From Pseudomonadota bacterium (GTDB lineage: Bacteria; Pseudomonadota; Alphaproteobacteria; Rhizobiales; Hyphomicrobiaceae), in assembly GCA_023387235.1 (NCBI GenBank), contig JAEWIJ010000177.1:1-6855 (forward strand): a DNA stretch of 6,855 nucleotides, read 5' to 3'. Under the pieces are notes generated by a model. That model was not told the DNA's origin and searched no databases. It worked only from the letters and a program-made list of their open reading frames with translations. The number at the start of each line of letters is the position of its first letter. Position 1 is the stretch's first letter. A program made the translations under genes and the position numbers. Positions 1 to 5,446 of the stretch are shown here, piece after piece.

Positions 1-782
1 CCCTCGTGCAGCGAAGCTGCGACATACACGTGCGCCGAGCGCCATTCCGCTTCGAGTTCCGCCGCCGGGATGCCGCCCCTGAAGACCACCCTTTCGCCGA
101 GGCCCCGTGCACGCTCGCGCAGCCCCGCCACATAGTCGGGTGCCCGGTCGAGATCACCGACAATGTCGAGCCGCCACGGCAGATGCTTAAGCCCCGCCAG
201 TGCCTCGATCATGTCATGGTAGCCCTTGCGCGGGATCACGGCCCCAACCGACAGCAGCCGCGGGACCGCGCCCCTAGGCGGCGGCGCCACTTCAGGCCGA
301 TCCATGCCCGGCAGCGCCACCACGATGCGCGCCGCCGGCACGCCGTAGTCCGCGACGAGCGCCGCCGCCGTCGTGCGCGACGAGACGACGACCACGCGAC
401 AGCAGGCCAGTGCCGCCCGCTCGACGGTTATGAAGCGGGCGCGCTCATCCGGCGGCAAGCCCTCTTCCATGGCGATCGGATGGTGAAAGATCATCACCAG
501 CCGCAGGCGCTGCACCTCGCGCGCGAGCTGGTCCGCGAGCGGTGAGAAACAGATCTGATCCGCGATGACGAGCACGCCATCCGGCAACGTGGCCAGCAGA
601 TCGGTCGACCGCGTCCTCGCTGCCACATCAGGGCGCGGAAAACCCGCCGGCAGATCGAGCGGCAAAATCTCCCAGCCGCGCGCCGAAAGCTCCCGCATGA
701 GCCGCGTGTTGTACACGAACCCGCCCGTCAATGGCGCGTAGTCGAGCGAGTTCGCGAATACGAGGCGGCGCGGCTGCGACAT
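1..782 (-). CDS. GT4-type glycosyltransferase, C-terminus cut by the window edge
   Basis: Reading the minus strand from the ATG at 782-780 gives 260 open codons with no stop before the window edge. The product resembles a GT-B fold, GT4 family glycosyltransferase, which moves a sugar from a nucleotide-sugar donor onto a lipid, polysaccharide or other acceptor, usually at the cytoplasmic face of the membrane. Visible landmarks are an N-terminal TGGFVYN loop (residues 19-25), HHP at 100-102, PGMD at 158-161, the donor-phosphate motif VGAVIPRKGY at 179-188, VGD at 208-210 and FRGG at 234-237. The sequence ends at SLHEG (257-261), exactly where the family's E-x7-E motif begins, so roughly 80-100 residues should lie outside. 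The start has a GAGGA-like ribosome site about 7 bases upstream. It is divergent from mgtE, 98 bp away. Acceptor and pathway cannot be told from this fragment. Confidence 0.87.
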   Translation of the reverse strand, partial: MSQPRRLVFANSLDYAPLTGGFVYNTRLMRELSARGWEILPLDLPAGFPRPDVAARTRSTDLLATLPDGVLVIADQICFSPLADQLAREVQRLRLVMIFHHPIAMEEGLPPDERARFITVERAALACCRVVVVSSRTTAAALVADYGVPAARIVVALPGMDRPEVAPPPRGAVPRLLSVGAVIPRKGYHDMIEALAGLKHLPWRLDIVGDLDRAPDYVAGLRERARGLGERVVFRGGIPAAELEAEWRSAHVYVAASLHE

Positions 783-880
783 CGACAGTCCTCGATCAAC
801 ATGCGCTATGGCATGAACCCGCACCATGCTATGCGCTCGGTCCAAAGAGCAACCCGGAGCGTCATGCGAGACCGCCGTTC
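783..880. promoter_or_regulatory. Divergent intergenic region between glycosyltransferase and mgtE
   Basis: These 98 bp separate two divergent start codons and must contain or overlap both promoters unless the starts are misplaced. I see no convincing -35/-10 pair. An imperfect inverted repeat ATGGCATG / CATGCTAT (about 808-832) with a 9-base spacer could form an 8-bp RNA stem including one G-U pair. I see no M-box-like magnesium riboswitch, which would need more room than this. The ribosome site for mgtE is weak (CGGAGC about 20 bases before, GCGAG about 10 before). Confidence 0.4.
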
Positions 881-2260
881 ATGAGCCATGAAGCGCCCGA
901 AATCGAAGCCGCCGAAGACCACGAAGCGATGAACCGCCGGCGGCTCGAAGCGCTCCGGCTGGCGCTCGAGGAAAACCAGGCCGCGAACGTGCGCGTGCTC
1001 ACGCATGGGCTGCGCGCGCCGGACCTCGCCGACCTGATCGAGCTTCTCGAGCCCGAGGAGCGCGTCAAGCTCGTTCAGATGCTCGGCGACGACTTCGATC
1101 CCGAGGTCATGTCCGAGCTCGAGGAGAGCGTCCGCGACCAGCTCGCCGAAGCCCTGCCGAACGAGGTGCTGGCCCGCGTCCTGACCGAGCTCGACACCGA
1201 CGACGCCGCCTACGTCCTCGAGAGCCTCGACAAGGAGGACCAGGAGGACGTCCTCGCGCAGATGCCTTCGAGCGACCGCATCGCGCTCGAACGCAACCTC
1301 GAATATCCGGAAGAGACGGCCGGCCGTCTCATGCAGACGGATTTCGTCGCCGTACCGCCGTTCTGGACGGTCGGGCAGGTCATCGACCACATGCGCGAAT
1401 CGGACGACCTGCCGGAAACATTCACCGACATCTTCGTGATCGATCCGAGCTTCCGCGTGCTCGGCACGATCGACCTCTCGCGCCTCATGCGCACGAAGCG
1501 CGCCGTGCTCGTCCAGCAGATCATGGAGGCGGATCGGCACACGGTCTCCGCGACGCTGGACCAGGAGGAGCTGGCCCGCCAGTTCGAGCGCTACGACCTC
1601 AAGTCGGCGCCGGTCGTCGACGCCAACAAGCGCCTCGTCGGCGTCGTCACGGTCGACGACATCGTGGAAGTCATCGAGGACGAGACCGACGAGGACCTCC
1701 GCCGCCTCGCCGGCGTCGGCGACGAGAGCATCGGCGACAGCGTCATCTCGACGGTCCGCAGCCGCATTGTCTGGCTCGCGGTCAACCTCTGCACCGCCGG
1801 CATCTCCGCCGCGGTCATCCAGCAGTTCGATGCCTCCATCCAGCAGATGGTGGCGCTTGCCGTGCTCATGCCGATCGTCTCCGCCATGGGCGGCAATGCG
1901 GGCACGCAGACTATGGCCGTGACGGTGCGCGCGCTGGCGACCAAGGAGCTCGGTTCCGCCAACAGGAACCGCATCATTCTGCGTGAGGCCACCGTCGGCA
2001 TCATCAACGGCCTCGTGCTCGGCGGCCTGCTCGGTCCGATCGTCTTCCTGTGGTTCGGCATCGGACAGCTTGGCGCGGTCATCGCGGCAGCGCTGATCAT
2101 CAACCTCTTCTCGGCCGCCGTCGCGGGCATTCTCGTGCCGCTCGGACTCGATCGCCTCGGCTTCGACCCGGCGGTCGCATCGACGACGTTCGTGACCACG
2201 ATCACCGACGTGATCGGCTTCGTCGCCTTCCTCGGATTGGCGACTTTGGTGCTGTTGTAG
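881..2260 (+). CDS. mgtE: MgtE-family magnesium channel/transporter
   Basis: This 459-residue protein is a full-length MgtE, a homodimeric Mg2+-gated Mg2+ channel of the inner membrane. From the ATG at 881, the acidic helical MgtE_N domain spans about residues 35-140 and is followed by two CBS domains (about 150-205 and 212-270), rich in Asp/Glu at the Mg2+-sensing surface (VTVDDIVEVIEDETDED at about 256-272). A plug-helix region leads into five predicted membrane helices (about 298-459). The pore signature GGNAGTQ is at 337-343, and the last helix carries TITDVIGF with an Asp (443) at the place of the family's conserved TM5 acidic residue. The frame is open back to 731, but that stretch is antisense to the glycosyltransferase and reads as low-complexity Arg/Ala sequence. 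The start at 881 gives the usual family length; an ATG at 929 is a possible alternative. It appears monocistronic, with a convergent neighbour downstream. Confidence 0.95.
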   Translation: MSHEAPEIEAAEDHEAMNRRRLEALRLALEENQAANVRVLTHGLRAPDLADLIELLEPEERVKLVQMLGDDFDPEVMSELEESVRDQLAEALPNEVLARVLTELDTDDAAYVLESLDKEDQEDVLAQMPSSDRIALERNLEYPEETAGRLMQTDFVAVPPFWTVGQVIDHMRESDDLPETFTDIFVIDPSFRVLGTIDLSRLMRTKRAVLVQQIMEADRHTVSATLDQEELARQFERYDLKSAPVVDANKRLVGVVTVDDIVEVIEDETDEDLRRLAGVGDESIGDSVISTVRSRIVWLAVNLCTAGISAAVIQQFDASIQQMVALAVLMPIVSAMGGNAGTQTMAVTVRALATKELGSANRNRIILREATVGIINGLVLGGLLGPIVFLWFGIGQLGAVIAAALIINLFSAAVAGILVPLGLDRLGFDPAVASTTFVTTITDVIGFVAFLGLATLVLL

Positions 2261-2292
2261 CTTGCCGGTTTTTTAGAACGGCCTACCGGCCG

Positions 2293-2308
2293 GCGCGCAG
2301 TCGCGCGC
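2293..2308. terminator. Small GC hairpin after mgtE
   Basis: A perfect 6-bp inverted repeat GCGCGC, loop AGTC, GCGCGC lies 33 bases after the mgtE stop. It has no U-run behind it; a six-T run lies before it at 2269-2274. It could slow transcription or stabilise the 3' end but is not a standard intrinsic terminator. The arms are self-complementary alternating GC, so a chance occurrence in this high-GC genome is realistic. Confidence 0.25.
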
Positions 2309-2356
2309 TCATGAAGAGGTGTTACCGCGGGTTGCCAGGAAGAGGTGCTTACTTCC

Positions 2357-2472
2357 CCCTCTCCCCGCGCTTGCGGGGAGAGGGTGGGGTGAGGGGCGGC
2401 GGCAAACGCTAACGCCGGTAAGTGACGCCGCCCCTCATCCTAGCCTTCTCCCCGTAAAGGACGGGGAGAAGG
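2357..2472. repeat. Three-hairpin palindromic intergenic element, likely bidirectional 3'-end structure
   Basis: Three inverted repeats are packed into 116 bp between the convergent genes mgtE and the SIMPL gene. Hairpin A has a perfect 12-bp stem, 2357-2368 with 2373-2384, and a 4-base loop. Hairpin C has a perfect 12-bp stem, 2444-2455 with 2461-2472, and a 5-base loop. Between them a long stem B pairs 2385-2401 with 2426-2442 (17 pairs, two of them G-T) around a 24-base loop. Stems A and C are variants of one motif (CTCCCCG...CGGGGAG). Mosaic palindromes of this CCCCTCTCCCC / GGTGAGGGG type are commonly dispersed between genes in alphaproteobacteria, and this looks like one copy. No T-run follows any stem on either strand, so it is not a classical intrinsic terminator, although it sits where both transcripts should end. 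Confidence 0.8.
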
Positions 2473-2497
2473 AACAGCGATGCCTGCGTCGAAGCGC

Positions 2498-3217
2498 CTA
2501 CTCCAACCCGAACGCAACCTCGACACGCACGCTCAGCGTCTCGCTGCCGCTCTCGATCGGCACGCTTTCGGCCGACATCGAGCGCGCCACCATCGGACGT
2601 GGCGGCCGCGGGCCCATGACCTCCTCCGTGATCGTAAGCACCGGCCCGAGCTTCGCGCCCGCCGCCTCCGCGAGCAGGCGCGCGCGATGCATGGCGTTCT
2701 CGATGGCGAGCTTGCGTGCCTCGTCCTTGCGCTTCTCGGCATCCGAGACGAGGAAGGTGATGCTGCTCGCCTGATTGGCACCGAGCGTCACGACCTGATC
2801 GAGGATCTCGCCGAGGCGCGTGATGTCGCGCACCTTCACCTCGACCTGATTGCGCACGGTGTAACCGTCGATCTCCTGCGAACCGCGGTCCTTGTACGTG
2901 CGATAGCGCGGCGAGATCTGGAACTGCTGCGTCTGGATGTCCTTGGCGTCGATCCCGGCCGCCTTGAGACCGTCGATGACCTTGCGCATGGCGGCGCTGT
3001 TGGCCGTCAGGGCCGCGCGCGCGGTTGCGGCCTCGCTGACGACGCCGGTCGTGATGCCGGCGCTGTCCGGCGGGGCTTCGACGCTGCCGTGGCCGGCGAC
3101 CATGACCCAGCGGCCGGCGCGTCTCTCCTGAGCTTCGGCGCTATCCATGCTTGCGGCTCCCAGAATGGGGACGAGCGCGAGCAGGCCCGCGATCGCCAGT
3201 GATGTGAAGGGTTTCAT
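2498..3217 (-). CDS. Secreted SIMPL-domain (DUF541) protein, YggE/BP26-like
   Basis: The product is 239 residues from the ATG at 3217-3215. Residues 1-29 form a Sec signal peptide: MKP, a hydrophobic core LAIAGLLALVPILGA, and a likely cleavage site after AEA (29) or near residue 22. The rest is a single SIMPL domain (about 36-236) with family hallmarks: VAGHGSVEAPPDSAGI near the N-terminus, the KDIQTQQFQISPRY strand (93-105), GYTVRNQVEVKVRD (118-131), GANQASSITF (146-155), and a helix rich in Ala, Lys and Arg ahead of the GPVLTITEE strand. Brucella BP26/Omp28 (about 250 residues, a periplasmic ring-forming antigen) and E. coli YggE (linked to oxidative stress tolerance) are the known relatives. 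The biochemical role is unsettled. The frame extends upstream to 3265, but the signal peptide fixes the start at 3217. The gene stands alone, convergent with mgtE. Confidence 0.92.
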   Translation of the reverse strand: MKPFTSLAIAGLLALVPILGAASMDSAEAQERRAGRWVMVAGHGSVEAPPDSAGITTGVVSEAATARAALTANSAAMRKVIDGLKAAGIDAKDIQTQQFQISPRYRTYKDRGSQEIDGYTVRNQVEVKVRDITRLGEILDQVVTLGANQASSITFLVSDAEKRKDEARKLAIENAMHRARLLAEAAGAKLGPVLTITEEVMGPRPPRPMVARSMSAESVPIESGSETLSVRVEVAFGLE

Positions 3218-3432
3218 GTCTCGTTCCGTTCGTTTTCCCGGCTCGGATGCTCTGTGCCCGGCCAATGCGGCAGGAGCGTGCCAGAGAACGTAGCCGACTG
3301 CGCTAGAGAACGTCGCAGCCTCGCTCTTCCGTCGCGCCGTGCATCCTCGCGTCGCCGGGGTGCAAACGCGGAGGCGAACCTGCTATAGAGGCGCGCCCTG
3401 CCAACGAGCCCGTCCACGAGCCGAGCAGCGCC
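3218..3432. other. Intergenic region between the SIMPL gene and the tRNA
   Basis: These 215 bp should hold the minus-strand promoter for the SIMPL gene and the plus-strand promoter for the tRNA. No gene is supported: open frames here are arginine-rich antisense noise. Two exact copies of AGAGAACGT occur at 3283-3291 and 3305-3313, 22 bp apart (about two helical turns). Confidence 0.6.
3384..3389 (+). promoter_or_regulatory. Candidate -10 element for the tRNA promoter
   Basis: TATAGA (4 of 6 against TATAAT) stands out in GC-rich surroundings. It would place transcription start near 3396, about 37 bases ahead of the mature tRNA, a normal leader length. The matching -35 position (about 3360-3366, GTGCAAA) is a poor fit to TTGACA, so the call is tentative. 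Confidence 0.35.
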
Positions 3433-3508
3433 GGGCCCGTAGCTCAATGGTTAGAGCCGGCGGCTCATAACCGTCTGGTTGCAGGTTCGAGTCCTGCCGG
3501 GCCCACCA
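3433..3508 (+). tRNA. tRNA with CAU anticodon, probably tRNA-Ile2 (lysidine type)
   Basis: The 76 bases fold as a complete cloverleaf with encoded CCA. The acceptor is GGGCCCG (3433-3439) with CGGGCCC (3498-3504). The D-stem is GCTC/GAGC (3442-3445, 3454-3457), and the anticodon stem is GGCGG/CCGTC with one G-U pair. The loop CTCATAA carries anticodon CAT at 3466-3468. The variable loop is TGGTT, the T-stem GCAGG/CCTGC with loop TTCGAGT, then A and CCA. Initiator Met is excluded because 1-72 is a G-C pair. Two features favour Ile2 over elongator Met: C4-G69 and C5-G68 pairs, which are known recognition determinants of TilS in E. coli, and the short D-loop as in E. coli ileX. TilS would convert C34 to lysidine so that the tRNA reads AUA as Ile. 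Automated tools may label it tRNA-Met. Confidence 0.93.
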
Positions 3509-3719
3509 AGTTCATCCGTGCCGTCACGCCAAGCCTGAGTGCGTTGCCTCCATTCCGAAAATCGGGCGGCCGCCGGTTGCGTACAATTTTGTGGAGTTTC
3601 GCCATATCGAGAACATATCGAGATGACGAACGCAGATCAGGAATTTATTCACATCTAAGTACCGTAATAGGGAAGTAAATCGTCGCTGACGATTTCGGCG
3701 ACGCATCAGAGGACTTGGA
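3509..3719. promoter_or_regulatory. Gene-free region after the tRNA, regulatory for higA
   Basis: No gene is supported in these 211 bp. The first 75 bp are GC-rich with a perfect palindrome GGCGGCCGCC (3565-3574). From about 3583 to 3680 composition drops sharply (3601-3660 is 24/60 G+C, about 40%, by hand count), typical of a promoter. I searched by eye for a HigB/RelE-like toxin or its remains ahead of higA and found none; all frames are interrupted. A possible -10, TAATAG, is at 3665-3670, without a good -35. Confidence 0.5.
3677..3695. promoter_or_regulatory. Perfect 19-bp palindrome, candidate operator of the HigA-like regulator
   Basis: The arms AAATCGTC (3677-3684) and GACGATTT (3688-3695) are perfectly complementary around a 3-base centre GCT. 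The site ends 24 bp before the higA ATG and just after the possible -10 at 3665-3670. This is the size and position expected for the autoregulatory operator of a dimeric XRE-type HTH protein. An overlapping weaker inverted repeat, CGTCGC (3681-3686) with GCGACG (3698-3703), lies on the same segment. Confidence 0.6.
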
Positions 3720-4010
3720 ATGGTCACCCTTGCGGCCCCCTCACATCCGGGCAGGGTATTGAAAGACCTGTATCTCGACCCGCTCGACATGAGCGCGGGC
3801 GCGCTTGCCGCCCGTCTAGAGGTACCGCACATGCTGATCGCACGGCTCATCGCCGGTGAGGCAGGCATGAACGCCGACATGGCCGTACGCCTCGGGCGCT
3901 TCTTCGGCAACGCGGCCGAATACTGGATGAACATCCAGCGCGACTACGACCTCCACCGCGCCCGCCGCCGGGTCGTCGTGTCACGGATCGTACCGTTGAA
4001 GGGGGAGTAG
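3720..4010 (+). CDS. higA: HigA-family HTH antitoxin-like regulator, no partner toxin visible
   Basis: This 96-residue protein has the HigA/VapI pattern: PSHPGRVLKDLYLDPLDMS (7-25) leading into an XRE-type helix-turn-helix (about 25-62, with ALAARLEVPHMLIARLIAGEAGMN). The family's closing signature YWMNIQRDYDLHRA follows at 68-81. HigA proteins bind and neutralise the HigB mRNase and repress their own operon. A good ribosome site, AGAGGA (3708-3713), lies 6 bases before the ATG. In most higBA operons the toxin gene directly precedes or accompanies higA; neither side codes for one here. The C-terminal tail RRRVVVSRIVPLKGE is basic. Composition is host-like (3781-3840 is 41/60 G+C), unlike the downstream nuclease. 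It may be an orphan antitoxin, a remnant, or a regulator of the nuclease gene that starts 130 bp downstream on the same strand. The gene symbol reflects the family, not proven pairing with a toxin. Confidence 0.85.
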   Translation: MVTLAAPSHPGRVLKDLYLDPLDMSAGALAARLEVPHMLIARLIAGEAGMNADMAVRLGRFFGNAAEYWMNIQRDYDLHRARRRVVVSRIVPLKGE

Positions 4011-4140
4011 GTGGGCTAGCGCGCCTGCCTCTACGCGTCCCCAACAATCTTCGATCTCGACACCGCAATTCTGGATTGCCCGACGGACACATGTTCAAGT
4101 TGCATGTGATTCGCGGTCAATTCCATTGCGGAGCATTGAT
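4011..4140. promoter_or_regulatory. Spacer between higA and the nuclease gene with two short inverted repeats
   Basis: No gene is supported in these 130 bp. Two short inverted repeats occur: GCAAT-TCTGG-ATTGC (4065-4079) and CACATG with CATGTG (4088-4093, 4103-4108) around a 9-base spacer. Either could be a regulator site for the nuclease, but neither resembles the 19-bp palindrome upstream of higA. The spacer is long enough for a separate promoter, though I see no clear -35/-10. Confidence 0.35.
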
Positions 4141-5274
4141 ATGAGAGAGCAGGGGGAACTGCATTCCAGGCTTATCGATATCGCTAGGCGTTTGCCGTCA
4201 ATCCGATCCGTATGCACGAACGAGGAGAGCACGAAGCTCTTTCTCGTGCTGCCGGTACTTAATGCGCTCGGTTACGATGTCACCGATCCAACCGTTGTCC
4301 AACCGGAGTACGGGGCCGACTTTCGGGATGGTGTTTGCGATCGCGCCGATTATGCCATTTTGCGCGACGGCGAGCCTATTATCGCTATCGAGTGCAAGAA
4401 AGTTGGCGTCGACCTGAGTTCAAACCGCGGACAGCTCCGCGCTTATTTCACAGCGCTTCAATCCGTGCGGCTTGGTATTCTCACCAATGGACTGCGCTTT
4501 GAATTCTTTGTCGATGTCGAGAACGCCAACATCATGGACGATGAACCGTTCCTCACATTGGACATGGAAGGCACAACCCTCAGCGGCATTCCTGCTGATG
4601 TTCTCGATGTTCTCGGCACATTGACGTACGCAGGATTTCAGCCGGCGGCCATATCCGAGATCGCCGAGATGCGCCTCGTCTCCAAGAGATTGCGCACAGT
4701 CCTGATGCAGGAGGTGCGCGAACCATCGCTGGAATTTTGCCGAACTATTCTTAGGCTCGCAAAGCTGGAAAATGTGCGCAAATCGCGCATAGAAGCCGTT
4801 TATAGCTCGATGGTGCGAAACGCTTTTGAAGAAGCCTTCGTCATTCCCGTGCTCGAGCTTCTTCGCACATCGCCGGAGAGCGACACAGAAACGAACCCGA
4901 CAACAGACGTGTCCGCTCGGCGCATCGTTACGACGGATCGCGAATTGGCCGTCTACCGATATGTCTGCCGAAGATTGGCGTTTCTGGCCGCAGACGAGCA
5001 TCAGTTTTCCGCTATCGAGCATGTCCACTATCGCGACTACGTGGGAAAATTTGCGATCTACTACAGGAGCGTCAACAAGGGGCGGCTCTTCGATTTCATC
5101 GAGGGCGGAAACGGCTACGACAAATTCATCTTTGCCGACCCCATCGGCGAGATCATCACCAGCACGATGGCCGAAATCGATGAGCCTTTGCGGTCTGTAT
5201 TCGGGCAGCGCATTCGGGATCTCGGCAGCGCGCAGCCCATAAGCGCGCCCAACCTCGCTAAATTGCGGGCCTAG
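4141..5274 (+). CDS. Stand-alone HsdR-N-like restriction nuclease (COG4748-type, PD-(D/E)XK)
   Basis: The 377-residue protein resembles the solitary proteins annotated as type I restriction endonucleases (COG4748). Residues about 15-125 match the nuclease fold of the HsdR N-terminal domain: NEEST (27-31) opening the first helix, D70 in RADYAIL, E84-C85-K86 as the ExK motif, and Q98 in GQLRAYF, so the catalytic D...ExK set is intact. A helical middle (about 150-245) and a C-terminal domain (about 262-350, IVTTDRELAVYRYV, HYRDYVGKFAIYY, GRLFDFI) complete the family architecture. It lacks the helicase motor of true HsdR, and no hsdM or hsdS is in the window. The ATG at 4141 has GGAG (4130-4133) 7 bases upstream; the in-frame TTG at 4126 is a less likely start. 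GC is lower than its neighbours (48-55% in two hand-counted 60-base lines, against 68% in mgtE), suggesting later acquisition. Confidence 0.85.
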   Translation: MREQGELHSRLIDIARRLPSIRSVCTNEESTKLFLVLPVLNALGYDVTDPTVVQPEYGADFRDGVCDRADYAILRDGEPIIAIECKKVGVDLSSNRGQLRAYFTALQSVRLGILTNGLRFEFFVDVENANIMDDEPFLTLDMEGTTLSGIPADVLDVLGTLTYAGFQPAAISEIAEMRLVSKRLRTVLMQEVREPSLEFCRTILRLAKLENVRKSRIEAVYSSMVRNAFEEAFVIPVLELLRTSPESDTETNPTTDVSARRIVTTDRELAVYRYVCRRLAFLAADEHQFSAIEHVHYRDYVGKFAIYYRSVNKGRLFDFIEGGNGYDKFIFADPIGEIITSTMAEIDEPLRSVFGQRIRDLGSAQPISAPNLAKLRA

Positions 5275-5446
5275 CGCACTCTTCTGGTCGCCCAACCCCG
5301 CACCCCAGCCCCGCACGTCTCGGCGCTAGCCGCGGGCGTCATTTCCACGTATCCAGATCGTGAGGAAAATCAGCGCCGGCACGGGCCTCTAAGGCCCGCA
5401 AACCAGCGCGCCCCTGGAAACGACCCGAGAGACGCCCGAGACCGCC
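5275..5446. other. Intergenic region before the FAD-linked oxidase
   Basis: These 172 bp hold no supported gene. They contain a direct repeat CCCCGCAC (5296-5303 and 5309-5316) and a hairpin with a perfect 7-bp stem, CGGGCCT with AGGCCCG (5382-5388, 5392-5398) around a 3-base loop. The hairpin lies 108 bp after the nuclease stop and 49 bp before the oxidase start, without a T-run. I see no clear promoter. I also find no repeat of the tRNA 3' end here that would mark an attachment site. Confidence 0.5.

Noticed and set aside
6..545. 179-residue plus-strand open frame
   Set aside because: It is the antisense shadow of the glycosyltransferase, with Arg/His-rich composition typical of reverse frames in high-GC DNA.
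731..880. Fifty extra residues at the N-terminus of the mgtE frame
   Set aside because: They overlap the antisense glycosyltransferase start, read as Arg/Ala-rich low-complexity sequence, and would make MgtE longer than the family norm. The start at 881 fits.
806..1540. 244-residue minus-strand open frame
   Set aside because: Shadow of mgtE; no recognisable domain and strongly biased composition, whereas the plus-strand frame has clear MgtE motifs.
3267..3282. Possible sigma-54 promoter on the minus strand (TGGCACG...) ahead of the SIMPL gene
   Set aside because: The -24 half fits but the -12 half reads TGCCG rather than TTGCA, so the essential GC is out of place.
3524..3934. 136-residue minus-strand frame across the higA promoter region
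   Set aside because: Most of it is antisense to higA. Its remaining part, in the post-tRNA region, has no recognised domain, and I see no ribosome site at its start.
4420..5316. 298-residue minus-strand open frame antisense to the nuclease
   Set aside because: The plus-strand nuclease has clear family motifs and a good ribosome site; the reverse frame shows no domain.
5275..5446. Attachment-site copy of the tRNA 3' end at the right side of the putative cassette
   Set aside because: Only short matches such as CGGGCC are shared with the tRNA end, far too little for an att repeat.
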